From Solanum dulcamara (taxonomy: Eukaryota; Streptophyta; Magnoliopsida; Solanales; Solanaceae), in contig NC_077240.1 of assembly GCF_947179165.1 (NCBI RefSeq), forward strand, positions 52,600,001-52,664,000: a stretch of DNA of 64,000 bases, given 5' to 3'. The position numbers were made by a program, and so were the translations under genes. Below the pieces are notes generated by a model that was not told the DNA's origin, did no database searches, and worked only from the letters and a program-made list of their open reading frames with translations. Below, in pieces: positions 1 through 13,600 of this stretch (position 1 is the stretch's first letter; each line of letters opens with the position of its first letter).

Positions 1-1110
1 AGGTGTACAGGTATCATGAGTGTAGCTTGCTATTGTGGCTCCTCATTTAGTGGTCCAGCTGGTTTCGAAAACTATCCAACCTATGGAACCTAGGAAGATT
101 ATGACTTTTGACGAGCAAAAAGTATTGGGATGGTTTATCAGATTAGGCCCTCCAAGGTTCACAGGTGTAGTGGGCGAGTATGCCCATGAGTTTTTGGTCA
201 ATTGTTAGTACAAATTTCATAACCTTGGGTTGGTGGAGTCTCATAGGGTTGATTATACTGACTTCCATCTTGATGGGTTGGCAAAGCATTGGTGGAGGTA
301 CTACCTCCACTGCAGGCCAATCTGATCACCTCCGATGACTTAGGCTTAGTTATTTGACGCTTTCTTGGAAAAGTATGTACCTCACAACTTAAGGGAGCGA
401 TTGCAAGATGAGTTAGCAGACTTGACTCAGGGATCACTTTCAGTTGTAGAGTATGAGACACGCTTATATGAGTGGTCTAGACACGCAACTATGCTTATGC
501 CGACGGAGCATGAAAGAGTGCATAGGTTTGTCAAAGGACTATCATTCCCACTTTTGATGGCTACTAAGAAGATTGTGGCGTCGGTCTATTCTTTTCTACA
601 GATAGTTGATCATTCACACACCATTAAGGGGATCCCTCGTGAAGCCTATGGAGGAAGCAACAAGAGGCCCCATCATTAGGGTAGTTTCAGCAGGTCTTAC
701 TCCCATGGTAGGGTAGTTTTGGGTAGAGGTTACCCACAACTGTTTCAGCGCTCTAGGCTGGTTCAGGCAACTCTTCAGCTTATGAATGCTGGAACTTCTG
801 CGGGTGCTAGTGGTCAGATGATTCACGCTCCAATTTGTTCTTCTCAGGGTGCACATTCCAGGACTTCAGGCTCTGGTGGCCATTTAGGTTCAGCTGGGCC
901 ATCTTAATGGGGTACTTTTGTTAGGTCATGTTATGGGTGTGGTGTGATAGGAAACTTTTCCAGGGAGTGCCTTACGATCATTCACCATAGACAATAAGGC
1001 TGTTAGGGTGAACAGGTTAGGCGGGGGCCTTCAATTTAGTTTACTAGAGGTCTTGCTCAGGGTGGTAGGGGTGGTCCCCAGGATGCTCGAGGTGGTCTTT
1101 AGTTAGGAAC
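1..1110 (+). pseudogene. gag remnant of host Ty3/gypsy element H (5' part outside window)
   Basis: Decayed retrotransposon gag, the structural protein of the virus-like particle. A PPRF-type gag motif is readable near 148-165 and a KHWWRYY motif near 280-300. The longest open piece (365-679) begins MEKYVPHNLRERLQDELADL and matches the FLEKYVP...YE.R...RHA core of plant Ty3/gypsy gag. Stops occur at about 207, 321 and 345. At 929-970 a CCHC zinc knuckle reads CYGCGVIGNFSREC, so the zinc-binding His is Asn. The frame leads on towards the protease at 1136. The true start lies left of the window. Identification as gag is firm; the clade is not. Confidence 0.8.
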
Positions 1111-1135
1111 ATCAGGAGGTCAAGGTGGATGCCAT

Positions 1136-1645
1136 ATGTATGCTTTTCTAGGAATGCTAGAGGCAGAGTCTTTGGATGCCGTTATCATAAGTACGATCTC
1201 TGTCTCTCATCAACCGGCATATTCTTTATTTGATCCAGGGTCTACTTACTCATCTGTTTCTGTCTATTATGCTACTCTTTTGGAAGTGTTAAATGAGCCT
1301 TTGCTTGAGCCTATGCATGTAGCTATCCCCAAAGGTAATTCTTTAGTAGTGGATTAAGTGTATCGATCATGTGTGGTGTCTATCTTGGAGTATAATACTA
1401 GGGAAGACTTGATTTTATTGGATATGGTAGACTTCAACTTAATTCTAGGCATGGATTGGTTATATCCTCATCATGCAGTCTTGGATTGTTTCTCCAAGCA
1501 TGTTACTTTCTGCATGCATGGCCGCCCTCCGATTTTGTGGACGAGTACTATTAGCGATATGCCTAGGTGTGTGATCTCTTTTCTAAGGGCGTGACAATTA
1601 GTAGGACATGGGTCTCTAGCATATCTTGTTTATGTTTGTGACACT
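1136..1645 (+). pseudogene. aspartic protease remnant of element H, cut by insertion of element A
   Basis: Retropepsin-type protease that would process Gag-Pol. The active-site stretch LFDPGSTYSSVS is intact in the piece ending at 1357. One in-frame TAA at 1354-1356 interrupts it. The second piece (1358-1594) carries the family signature DMVDFNLILGMDWL near residues 23-36. After a further stop at 1593 the frame continues to CDTS at about 1645, where the LTR of element A begins. The matching downstream sequence (DTP..DSVLVVREYPDVFP) resumes at 31748 on the same strand, which shows this was one element before A inserted. Confidence 0.82.
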
Positions 1646-1650
1646 AGTGT

Positions 1651-4369
1651 TGTCTCCAAAAGTCAAGGTCATGATGGCACACATCCCGAATCCCATCCCG
1701 ATGTGTAAGACTTAAAGTAAAATCATATGAGACTCCCAAAAAGAAAATTCGGCCACAAATAAACACAATAAAAGGACAACAACAAAATTATCCAAAAACC
1801 AATTATCATAAGTTTAAGAATATCTAATACAAATTCAAGTTTGAATATACAATATAAGTCTCTGAATAACAATAAAGAATCGAAAAGAAAGATGGAACAA
1901 ATGGGTAATCAGGATTCTAAGATCTTACCACTAATCTGATAATGATATATCTGCTAGAACTCAACTGGCACACTGGATACCCTGGCTAGAATCTGCATCA
2001 AAAGGGACACAAAAGTAGGGGTGAGTATAATCCATATATACTCAGTAGGTTTAACTGACTGAGTATAAGGAATTAATCAAACTTATGAAATAAACTAAGA
2101 AACGCTTCCACCTGTATGCAGAAAGGTCCCACTCTGGCTATGCTACCGCCAATTTATATAGAACGACGTAATTAAAGTAAACACATAAATATAGTTCAAT
2201 ATCATAGTTAAATAGATAGGTAAAGTATCACAGGTATCAATGCAATGCAATGAAATATGATGATGCAATGATATGATGGTACGGTAGGATCAAGGCTATT
2301 GAACAACATGTCGTATACACTTGCCGAGCTGTGCTACCAAGAAAGAACCATGGGGGCCTCACAGACTATATACCTCATCACAATATCAATGTAGCAACTA
2401 CCTCACCACCCAGCTTGTGGCCAAGGACTCATGATACAAATGTTTCTTCCGCTTTCTACCTAACTCATTATCAAACATATAACAAAGGTTCCATATTTTC
2501 TTTTTCAAAAAGGATTTCCACAGTTCTCAACTTTCCAATGATCAATGATAATATTAATGAGGATGAATGCATTCACAACGTAAGGTATGGATTCAAAATT
2601 CAAGTCAATATGTGATACAAGGTTTAAAGTTCTCAAAACTCAACCTAAGTATGATACTCACCCTCAATAGAAAGTAATGGGAAGGAAGTACCTCAAATTA
2701 AGTATTCACCCATTTTCAATAATATGTCACAACTTAGATATGCTAATAACCCCCAAATCAATCCCACAGATGGGCATTACAAATCAAATAGTCCCCTCAC
2801 ACCTCTCTCATAGGCAAGTCATGAATCACATATGCTCAAAATAGATAAGTTAGCAAATACGTCCCCCACAAGGGCTACACAACACAAATAAGCCCCCAAA
2901 TGGGAATCACAAAGTAATCTATAGTCCCAAACTATACTACAACCCTCATCCCAAAGTCTACAACATAAAATTGACTAATTACCCCAACTCAGCCTCAAGA
3001 AGGATAGCCAAATCTACCTCAATCACTGAAACCGCACTCGAACACTCTACCGAATGAAAAACTCTCAAATTCAATGCCCAAAATGACATCTGACTATCAA
3101 GAATGAAACATACGCATCACAAGGAGTCCAATGACACCCATATTAGTAGGTTTCAGAACTGGGGGTAAAATAGTCCAAAAATTGATTATTTTTTAAAAGG
3201 GTTGAATTTGGAAATTTCTTGTAAAATTACATTATACTATTAATAAGGAACTCATCGTTGAAAAACCCATAAAAATTGAGAACAAAATGAGTTAGAAATC
3301 ACCATTTTTCTTAAATTCGGGTTAGGGAAGAAACAAGAAGTTTTGGGGTTTGAAACTAAAACTTAGGGTTTGAAATCGCCATAATTAATGAAAATGGAAG
3401 GTTTTAGGTCAAAATTAACTTACCCAACAATTTACTTGAAAACCTCTTCTTAAATCGCCTCTCCAAGCTCCAAAGACTCAACAATAGAGGAAATGGGGTT
3501 TTCCTCAAAGTTGAACACATTTCAGGCAAAAATGTACATCGCGATCGCGATCCACTAATGCTCACGATCGCGAAGGACACGAGATGGAAAAGACCATCGC
3601 GAGTGTGAACCACCCATCATAATCACAAAGACAACTATCCTTACATATCGCGATCGCATGGCCTAAGGTCGAGATCGCGATGAACAAAAGTAGCTGGACC
3701 AGAAACCAGTAGAATCCCAAACTTAAATTCTCCAATCGGGCCCTTGGGATTCGTTTGGAATCCCGTATATACAAACCTTATATGCAATCCTACTAAATTC
3801 GATGTTCTGGACTCAATGGAATCATTGAAATATGAATTTGAGGTCTCCTTGACCTAGAATCTGATAAGTTGTAACTTAACTACTTTTGGCACTTGAAATA
3901 CCCAAAATAACCTCAGAACTTCTAAAGTTACAATGAAGCTATTTCTAGTGTTATAATTAGCCCCCAAAGCCATTGGAATCATTATAAATTCAATCCGAGT
4001 CTTTGAACTCAATTTGTTGATCAAAGTCAAAATTAACTCATTTAAAACTAAATTTTCCAACTTAGGACCTCAAATTCACATATCAACCCAAAATTTGATT
4101 CCAACGAATCTCCTAGACCAATTTCTACATTCTAGAGCTGGTGCAACTGATGGAATCCTATTCCGAGACCTATAGCTCTGATTGGTAATGAAAATCACTT
4201 TTAAGCAACTTAACTACTTAAAGATCAAAAACTTGCCTAATTCACAAACCATTAGGATTTTGACACATTCAATTACACAAGCTGATCAAATAACACTCGA
4301 GGGCACTAATGAGAGGGGTAAAATGGTAATATGTAAAAAAATTTAAAAATAACCCTCATGCTCATTACA
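1651..4369 (-). repeat. 3' LTR of element A
   Basis: Matches 29082-31742 along its length: the shared start around the AAAAGT..GGTCAT..GCACACATCC block, and the shared end GAGAGGGGTAAAATG...CATTACA. It is 2719 bp. It has no coding content; open frames inside it (2331-2615 and 3404-4060) are chance. It contains a cluster of TCGCGATCGCGA-type palindromes at about 3537-3690. Confidence 0.88.
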
Positions 4370-4406
4370 ACATCCACCATTAAAAAAGATGTTCGTCCTC
4401 TAACAT
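4370..4406 (-). other. Degenerate polypurine tract of element A
   Basis: Next to the LTR start on the minus strand, a block reads GAGGACGAACATC, a purine-poor remnant, then GGATGT before the LTR TGTAATG. In Del/Tekay relatives this is the GAACGTTC..AAGGGGGG.GGATGT plus-strand priming tract. The G run is decayed here (TTTTTTAATGGTGGATGT). Confidence 0.6.
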
Positions 4407-4475
4407 AAGAATAAGGAAAGTACCTGGAGTCTCAAAAAGCTGAGGGTGCTGAGCCCACATATCAGATTCTAACTC

Positions 4476-6075
4476 TCAAGTCGCCTCCTCAATAGGATGA
4501 TGCCACCACTGCACCTTAACCAAAGTGATCTCCTTGGTCTTGAGCCTATGAATCTTTCTGTCTAGGATTGCCACTAACTCCTTCTCATGAGTCAAATTCA
4601 GACCCAACTCTACCGCATCATAGGAAATCACATAGGACTCAACCGGCATATATATGAAGCATGGAGACATGAAACGACGTATGGACAGTTCATAATCTAA
4701 GGGGTAAGCCCAACTTATAAGACACCTACCCACTCTCTTCAGAATATCAAATGGGCCAACAAACCTTAGGCCAATCTTTCCCTTCTTCTCGAATCTTATC
4801 ACACCCTTCATAGGCGATATTTTAAGCCACACACAATTATCCACCATAAACTCTAAGAGATGAACCCTCCTGTTAGCATAGCTCTTCTGAGGACTTTGGG
4901 CTGTCAATAGTCGACTTTAAATCAAGCATAAATGCTCCATAGCATCCCTGAGTAAGTCAATGTACAATGTATCAACCACAACTGAATCAAACTACCCAAT
5001 GGGCGATCGACACTTACGACCATACAATGCCTCCAACAGTGCCATATGAATGCTAGAGTGATAACTATTATTATAGGTAAACTCTGCTAAGGGCAAGTGT
5101 TGGTGCCATCAGGCACAAAAATCAATCACACAGGCCCTAAGCATGTCCTCCAACACCTAAATAGTGTGCTTGGACTGGCCATCAGTTTGGGGATAGATTA
5201 TTGAACTCGTGTATAGTCGTGTACCCAAACCACGCTGTAATGCCTCCCAAAAGTGAGAGATAAACACTGAACCCTGATTTGATACAATAGAGATAGGCAC
5301 CCTATGCAACCTAACAATCTCAGGAAGGTATATCTTATATAACTGCTCTGCATTGTAGCTAGTCTTCACTGGAAAGAAATAAGATAATTTGGTTAATCGA
5401 TCTACAATCACCCAAACAGAGTCATACTTACCTAATGCCATGGGTAATCCAGACACAAAATCCATAGTGATACTCTCTAACTTCCACTCAGGAATAGGCA
5501 TCTTTTGCATAGGACCACCCAATTTCTGATGCTCATACTTCACCTGTTGACAATTTAGATACTTAGCAAAAAAATCGACAATGTCCCTCTTTATGCCACA
5601 CCACCAATAGTGTTATTTCAAGTCATGAAACATCTTTTCTGCTCTAGGGTGAGTAAAATACTTCGAGCAATGAGCCTCCTCTAATATCATACGTACCCAA
5701 TCACCAACCTTGGGCACACAAATGCGACCATTAATCCTCAAAACACCCTCTAGATCAAGAAAGAATGATTTAGCTTCACTTCTCAACACTTTATCTCGAA
5801 TGGCCCTCAACTTTTCATCCTCAAACTGGTGTGTATGAATTTGGTCCATCAAAGTTGACCTAGCCTCCATAAAGGCCAAAATGCTATGATGTGTAGAAAT
5901 ATCAAGTTGTACCGAATGCCTAGCCAATGATTTAACATCCAAAGCCACAGGCCTCTCATCCTCCTTGAAGAAGGCCAAACTATCTATACTAGATGCTTTG
6001 CAACTCAGGGCATCCTCTACCACATTAGCTTTGCCCGGATGATACAAAATGGTGATGTCATAGTCTTCCAATAAC
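4476..6075 (-). pseudogene. integrase and chromodomain remnant of element A
   Basis: Reads from 6075 down to 4476. The zinc-binding N-terminal region is at about 5560-5720 (TH..AEKMFHDL, then CLNCQQ). The catalytic core at 5157-5543 begins MKYEHQKLGGPMQ and keeps ITMDF and VWVIVDRLTK. The second catalytic Asp is Asn (SNQG in place of SDRG) and the Glu after QTDGQS is Lys, so the core is inactive. The C-terminal domain (VIRFEKKGKIGLRFVGPF) and a chromodomain (EITLVKVQWWHHPIEEAT) lie at 4476-4907. Several stops and frameshifts separate the pieces. A C-terminal chromodomain marks a chromovirus, which is thought to target marked chromatin. Confidence 0.85.
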
Positions 6076-7420
6076 TCTAACTACCTATACTACCTCATGT
6101 TCAGATTCGGCTGAGAAAAGATATACTTAAGGCCGCGGTGGTTATAAATACTTTATAATGCACACCATAGAGATAGTGCCTCTACAACTTCAGAAGAAAT
6201 ACCATCGCCGCCAACTCTAAGTCATTGGTTGGATAGTTCTTCTCATGAACCTTCAACTATTGAGAAGCATAAGTTATAACTCTACCATTTTTCATTAATA
6301 CACTACCCAAGCTAACTCCTAAAGCATGAAAAAATACAATAAAGGCCACACCCTCCTCGGGTACAACTAGAATAAGTGCTGAAGTTAATAACTCCTTGAG
6401 CTTTCGAAAGATCACCTCACACTCATAAGTCCACTGAAATGCCTCAATCTTTTGAGTTAGCCTAGTCAATAGGGTTGCAATAGAAGAGAAGCCCTGAACA
6501 AACCAATGATAATAATATGCCAACCCAATAAAGCTTCGAAACTCGATAACTGAAGTAGGCCTAACCCAATCATGAACCGCTGCAACCTTTGCTGAATCTA
6601 CTATAATATCATTTTTGGTCACCATATAACCCAAGAATGCCACAGACTCAATCCAAAACTCACATTTAGAGAATTTTGCATACAACTTCTCCTCTCTCAA
6701 TCTCTGAAGGATGGTTCTCAAGTGACTAATATGATCTGCCTCATTCTTGGAATAAATCAAGATATCATTAATAAACACAATCACAAATGAGTCCAAATAA
6801 GGCTGGAATACCTAGTTCATCAACTCCATAAAAGCAGTCGAGGCATTAGTCAACTCGAAGGACATAACCACAAACTTATAATGCCCATAATGACTCCTTA
6901 ATGTAGTTTTGAGATATCAGAATCCCCATATCTCAATTGATGGTAAACCAACCTAAAATCAATTTTAGAGAATACCAATGCACCCTAAAGCTGGTAAAAT
7001 AGATCATCAATTCGAGGAAGAGGATACTTATTCTTGATAATGACTTTATTCAATTATCGATAGTCAATACACATCCTCATAGTACCATTCTTCTTCTTCA
7101 CAAATAAGACCAGCGCAATCCACAGTGATACACTAGGTCGAATAAACCCTATTCTCCAATAAATCCTTCAATTGTTCCTTCAACTCCTTCAACTCTATCG
7201 GAGTCATACGATAAGGAGAAATAGAGATGGTTTTGGTTCTCTACTCCAAATCAATCATAAAATCGATATCACTATCAGGAGGAAAACCCGGCAAGTCTAT
7301 AGGAAACATATCTATAAACTCTCTCACCACCCTTATAGTCTCTAAAGGAGATGACTCCTTAGTGAGATCGCATACATGAGGAAAATAAGATAAATAACCC
7401 TATCCATCAAATAATGAGTA
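6076..7420 (-). pseudogene. reverse transcriptase-RNase H remnant of element A
   Basis: The RT motif [22 protein letters not shown] is readable at about 7005-7085 with an in-frame stop. The catalytic YxDD box reads FINDILIYS at about 6750-6780, with the first Asp replaced by Asn. Thumb and connection motifs (YAKFSKCEFW, GYMVTKNDI, FRSFIGLAYYY) follow in the open piece 6257-6796. RNase H reads FFHALGVSLGSVLM where the family has FCDAS, so a catalytic Asp is lost. HEKNYPTNDLEL lies past a stop at about 6254. Not functional. Confidence 0.85.
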
Positions 7421-7499
7421 CGAATATAAGATATCACTCCCTTAGGATACGAACTTGGATTACCCTTCCACACCAAGATAGGCAAACCGAGATATGCTA

Positions 7500-7778
7500 A
7501 GGTCACGATCTTTGCATAAAAATCTTATATAGCATGATAAGGAGATAACCAGTCCATACCCAATATCACATCAAAATCAAGCATGTCTAGTAAAATCAAG
7601 TCTGTATGGGTCTCTCTACTCGAAAATATAACCAAACACCCCCGATATACCTGATCCACCACTAAGGACTTACCTATCGGGGTAGAATAAGTAATAAGCA
7701 CAGTAAGAGGATCACACATATAATCACTACCCACATCAAAATAGGTAGAAACATACGAATAGGTAGACCCTGGATAAA
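7500..7778 (-). pseudogene. protease remnant of element A, interrupted by B1
   Basis: The minus-strand frame ending near 7525 carries SLVVDQVYRGC and DMLDFDVILGMDWLSPYHAI, the flap and C-terminal signatures of plant gypsy protease. The active site next to the B1 junction reads LFYPGSTYSYVS, with Tyr in place of the catalytic Asp. Immediately upstream, B1 is inserted. Across the ATAAT duplication the same reading frame is found at 27331 and beyond, so the insertion hit just upstream of the active site. Confidence 0.85.
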
Positions 7779-7783
7779 ATAAT
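7779..7783. repeat. Target-site duplication ATAAT, left of B1
   Basis: ATAAT directly abuts the B LTR end TGTCATGACCC. It is repeated exactly at 27326-27330 after the other LTR terminus (GTGTAACA). Confidence 0.88.
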
Positions 7784-10678
7784 TGTCATGACCCAACCCC
7801 GTAGGCTGTGACTGGGGTCCGACCTAGACCCCTGTATACATGTATATCAATTGTGGCCAAGTCGAACTGTAAATAACATAATACTATGCAACATAACCCT
7901 ATAGGGTGATAGTATTTTCATAAACCTGTAGCCTCTTTTATTTGTATCATATCATAAAAAGTCACGCAAGCCGAAAAGGCTGCTATAACATAATAACATA
8001 TACCATACATCATATAGACCTAGCTGAACCAAACTGACATATACAACCCACATATACATGCCTATAGACCTCTAAAATAATAATGATAACATAGCGGGAT
8101 AGGGCCCCCGCTGTACCCCTGAATAACCAAAAACAATTATATATATTAGTGGTTGGTATCAAAAACTAGGCTCTAATATAATAGAGCCTATTCCAGCTGA
8201 GCTAAACGGAATCCTAACTGACGGACTCCCAAAACTTGTATCTGTACCTGCAGGCATGAAACGTAGCCCCCCGAAAAAAAGGGGTCATACAACATATGTG
8301 ATGAGTATCTAAAACATAAAATAATACATCTGGAAGCATATCTGAAATAGAGAAGCAGGGGATAAAATATCAAATTAGGAACCTATACCTGGAAAAGTAA
8401 AATCATGCATGCTCAAGTTTTCAATATAGCTGGCCCTATCAGTGATTCGGTGAATCAAATCTGTAGAACCATCACCTCTTTATTACAACACATCATCACA
8501 TCATCACATATATATACGTACCCGACCCTCTAGTGAGGGTGAGATTAACAGTGCAGTAGAATTGAGCTTGAATATAATAACCGGCCTGGGACTAGGAGAA
8601 GAAGTGTTACAGTATACATGAGTAGAGTAGTGAGAAACAAAACACAGTTTAAATCATTATCTGAGACTCAGTGAAGTCATCAAGCAAACCATCACTTGGA
8701 GATTAGGGTAGGAAGTATCTGACGTATACCCTCTAAATATCACTAAGGACTAAGTAAAAAGGAGTTTTGGAACTCTTAGACATATACTAGTGTGAAATAT
8801 CTTATAGCAGTCTAAGCATTGGTTATCTCATAGCCTTTCTCTTTTAAAAGAAGAGTTTTGTCTAATCAATCACTATATAGTCACATAGAATACTCGAGGA
8901 ATAGGAGTTTATTTACTTTAAGAGTCTTAACATCCAGAAATGATCAAGAGTCCTGAAGTCATATTCAAAACCTAAGAATGAAGTTGCACCAAACCTTACA
9001 TCATCCATAGTCTACATCTAAGACATGCCAAAAGAAAGAACAGATAGTTTCACATACTTATTCAAAAACATGCCAAAAGAAAGCTTCACACACCTCGTAT
9101 GGACTTCTCTTAATCACGTCTACGTCGTCGTCCTACAAACCTATTTAACATGGAAGCAATGCAAGTATCAAAAACCTTAAACTTTTCAGTACCTTCAGTT
9201 GCACCTTGGTATTTATGGAACCTATGTCCTTGTTCGTCTCCTCGACGAGGTCTTTAATTAGTTAAGGCATTAATGAAAATTGGGTAGCACCTCCCCTATA
9301 ATATGCCCTATCCGAATTTAAAATTACATCCCTAATCACTACATCCAACAAAAAAACATCCTGAAGCATATATACGCCTAAAACATGACAACATTACACA
9401 ACACAAGCTCCAAACTACTTGCTGAAAATTACGATATCAAAATAGGGTTTCTAGTCTTTATTTCGCAAAGCCTTTAATTATACAAAACGAGGGGTCATAT
9501 GGATGCAACAAGAAGAAAGCACACCCCTATTAGAAAACATTTAGACCCTGCAGCAAACCCCCACACACCGGCAACAACACACCATAAGCACAACACTTCA
9601 CTTCGACGACGAGTTAACTATAGTGACTACAATTTGGATTGTCTCCAACGTCAAGCATTCCTATACCATTTTTACGTTAAAATCCACACACAAGGCATAT
9701 AATAAACTCCATAACAACACCATAAAGTCCAAATTAAAAGGAGAAACCATACCTTACCCGAAATTGGCCAAAACTGCCAAATTGCAACTCGCAACTTCTC
9801 CAAACGTGGTGAAATTGAGCGGGCTGTTTGTGTCACTTCTCCGCTGTACCAAATTGAAATTTTTTATTATAAAACACCATTATATATCTTTGGGACACCT
9901 CAAATAATTAATTCATGAAACGAACCTAGGAGGCTTACCTTGGCAGCCCCGACCTGTAGCCCTCTCTCTTGGCCCTCTAGGTTTCTTTTCAGCTTTCTCT
10001 CATTCCTTCCATGTGTAAAACTGAAAACATGATTCCGTAGACACCATAATATACATATATACACCTTCCTGTGGTTGAGTAACACCCTAGATAATTAATT
10101 CACGGAGGAAAAATTGAAGAACTTACCTTTAATTCTTCCAAACCGTAGCTGCCTTTCTTTTTCCTCCAGCGTTTTTCTCTCTTTTGTTTGCTGAAGTTTC
10201 AACTCTAAGTAGAATAATAAATGACTTAGTAGTCATCCAAACACACATATATACACCTCATTAGGAGGTGACACATGTCATCCCCATAGGGTGACATGTG
10301 TCCAGCCCCTATTGGGCCACGTCAACCATGAAGCCAATGAGGGGCTGCCACATATCCTTGGTGGGCCAACCCCTAAGTAGGTGGGTCACCTAATTGACCC
10401 CAAGAAGGTGGGTCACCTGCTTGCTTGAGGTGCTGCCACGTGTCGCCTTTCTAGGCTGCCACGTGTCCTTCTCTTCTCTTCCTCGTGGGTTCGTAATCTC
10501 GTCTTATTTTAAGAGCCTATGTAATCCGTGCTACATATGTTTGGTATGTACTTAAGTAGATCAAGTGTATAAGGCTTCTAAATTTGTAGCTTACGTAGGT
10601 AAATCGAGTCCTACGACTCATTACTTGGCCTCCAACTCCTTCCGACTTCCCATGACCCTATTTCCACCCTTCCCTCTC
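7784..10678 (-). repeat. 3' LTR of B1, truncated at its U3 start
   Basis: Begins TGTCATGACCCAACCCCGTAGG and parallels 13806-16609 throughout. After CCTCTC at 10678 it switches abruptly to integrase-derived sequence, where the 5' LTR continues with GGGTTATTGCATTC (27209 on). It contains the 188-bp internal duplication (ATTAATTCA units at 9905 and 10093) and G-box-like repeats at 10265-10450. No coding content. Confidence 0.85.
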
Positions 10679-13600
10679 CAGATATTAATTATAATTAAAG
10701 TCCCTCTATCTGCGATAATAGCTGAGGGAACCTCATAGAGTCTTGCTACCTCCTTGACCTATAACTTCACCTAGTTTCAGCTGCATAAGTGGTATTGAGT
10801 GAAAGCAAATGGATGATTCATTAGCCTACTCATAATAACCCGTATAGCATCCTACTCTCACCGAGTATAGAATAGGTGCATACTAACGTTGATAATTTGA
10901 GAATTCTTAGCCTCGTATAGTCCTTATCGACTCCTTTCAAAACTCTAACTGGCACTCTACCTTTTGGGTTTTGTTTTTCTATCCACAGAGTTGGATTTCA
11001 TAGTCGTTCTGTGCTCAATCTATCATTATCTAATATAATTTTGAAGAAATTTGGCATATAAGTCCTCCATCTTTTGGTAACCCGTTAGTTCTGCTTCCCT
11101 TGGTTAAACCATTTCACAATTTCCTTATCCCAACTTGTAACCCTTTAGATACGTTATCTCGCATCATTCTTTACCTCTATAAGAATATGAGAAGTTATTC
11201 ACCTTAATCTGAGAAATACCTTAGCATTGTCTCGCTAGGTCTCATGTGTTACCTTGCTATCTTCCCCCTTATCCAACAGTCAGTATCGGGATAGATCTTT
11301 GGTCCAATCATGACCACACCTTGCCTTGCCCGTGGTACTAATTTTATCCCGATAGTTTGGATTACCTATCTTCGTAGCTTTTGGTGGGGTATCCAAAATA
11401 TCATAATTGCCTTGTCATTATTAAGCCCTTATTCCTTTTATCATGTACTTACTTATTTAGCATGATGCTTATATATACATACCTGTAGGTTGCACAATCA
11501 TTCTGATGCAACTTATAGGAGGTAAACATAGTCTTTCCATCTCTTGGTTCATTGTATTGTACACATCTTATTCACATTGAAACTTGCTTGTCCCATCTTG
11601 TTATACTCCCTTTTTTCCTTTATTCACTCTTTTCTCTTCTCATCCCCTATCATAGGAGGTTTTGTGTTTCTTTTTCCTTGATTATTTATCTATCACAACA
11701 TCATTTGTGAATGATTCTATAGCCAACATCTTGGCTCTTGACCCAGCATGATGTCATTATCCTTCGCAGTGCCTCTTGAGTTATTCGATATCCTTTTATT
11801 GCTATACTTTTTTCTTTTCATACGCATTCACCTTCTAGCGTTATGTCATTCAAGGTCTTGTTAAAACTTCTTAACACTACCTTACATAGCATTTTGACTT
11901 CTATCCAACTATTGATGACTTTCAGATCTTCTTAACTTGGTTCAGTAAGGGATCTTATTGGAGTTTAAGCATCCATCTCAAATATGTTGCCATATCAATT
12001 TCTTCCATCTTACCTTTGCAGTTTTCTCACTTGCTTCCCCCCTTTAGAGGGTACTTATACCTTTATCCGCTTATACCTTATTCGATGTCTCTATGTCCAG
12101 TCTCAATTTTGTCTAATCTCCTTCCCCAATTTACTTGGTACTGTATTATGTCCCCGTCTTTCTGCATATTTTTCCAACCTGGTTATCCGCGTACGAAGCC
12201 TCGGCTAAATTATGAAGCAACAAGAACCTTTCCATATCTAATGTGATATCTCGTCTACTAATTGGTACTTGAATAATGTGACCAGGAAACAACTCATCCA
12301 AGGACACCTTCTACTTTTCCTTATGAATGGTTAACACCCACTGGTAGTCGTTGCAACTTTTAGCTAGGCAATAATTGTATTCCGACCATGATTTTCCAAG
12401 GTTCTCTCAGAGTAGTAGCTTTATCCCAACTTATGTCCTTTGTTTCTCGGGGTGAATGTAGGTCGCATCATCTATTCCCTAAGTTGGCCGTCTTTATCTT
12501 TGAAAAGTTCCACTATTTTTGGGGCAAAGTTGTGTACACGCATCTTTCCTTTATATCTTAAGATCCCTGCTCTTACAGCGTACCCCACATAGACTTTTAA
12601 CTTAGTTAACATCTACCAAGTGCACCTTATTAGCGGTTCTACTTTATCCCTGCATTGTTGTACTATACCTTTAAACTCATACTTACGTATCTCCTTCTTA
12701 ATTCATGCTCATATTCAATTCATAACATCTCTCTGGGGTGCTTCTGTTATCATTTCATTTTCTAATTAGTTGGTGGAGAACTAATAAGCTATTATCATAA
12801 CCCATTTTCCAACTGTCGTTGGAAGAAACTAGAATCTCTTAAGCATCACAAGACCCATATGGTCTCCCCTGGGTTTATCCTTGAGTCATGAACAACTTAT
12901 CTAATTCTCAACTAAGAGTTGGGGGCTTGGTAATTTTCAAGAAAAGTGGAACTCAATCGCGGGACATATTACCCTTCGACCTGAGCTTTGTTTCTGTTCT
13001 TTTTGGTCCTATAGTACAAATACGGCTAGAGGTACCGTCGTCTGAACTTTACTACTTAAATAGACTTTCGATTCTTTGAAATAAAATTCTCCAAGTAAAA
13101 AGGGTGCCCCTTATCGATGACCTGAAGGGTACCTCTTATAGCGTTACTGAAACATAATAGGTTGGTATCAATTTCTAAGACATCTCAAGAATCCATGTTG
13201 CATTCCCTTTTCTTATTCTGAGAAAATTTCGATAGAGTTTCCTCTATATTCCTCACTATTCCACAACCTGCATGTAGAAAATACCAACAATGCCTCACAG
13301 GGCCAACACATATATATATTTATATCATATCAACGCCACACACGGCTTCCAATATCATCTCATATCGTAGCTACACAGGGCTTTCAATATTAACAATAGT
13401 ATGCAAATAATTGACTTACCTCATATGTCCAACTTTGAACTGTATTTGTTTCCCTTCCTTGTCTACTTTCCTTTCAGGTTTCACCTTTACATTTCAATTA
13501 TATGTCAATACCTTACCCAATAGATATCTCCCGTGCTTTTACTTACCTGCGTGCTTCGTAACTTCCCATGTCGTCATTTACTTCCTTTTGTTGATGTCGT

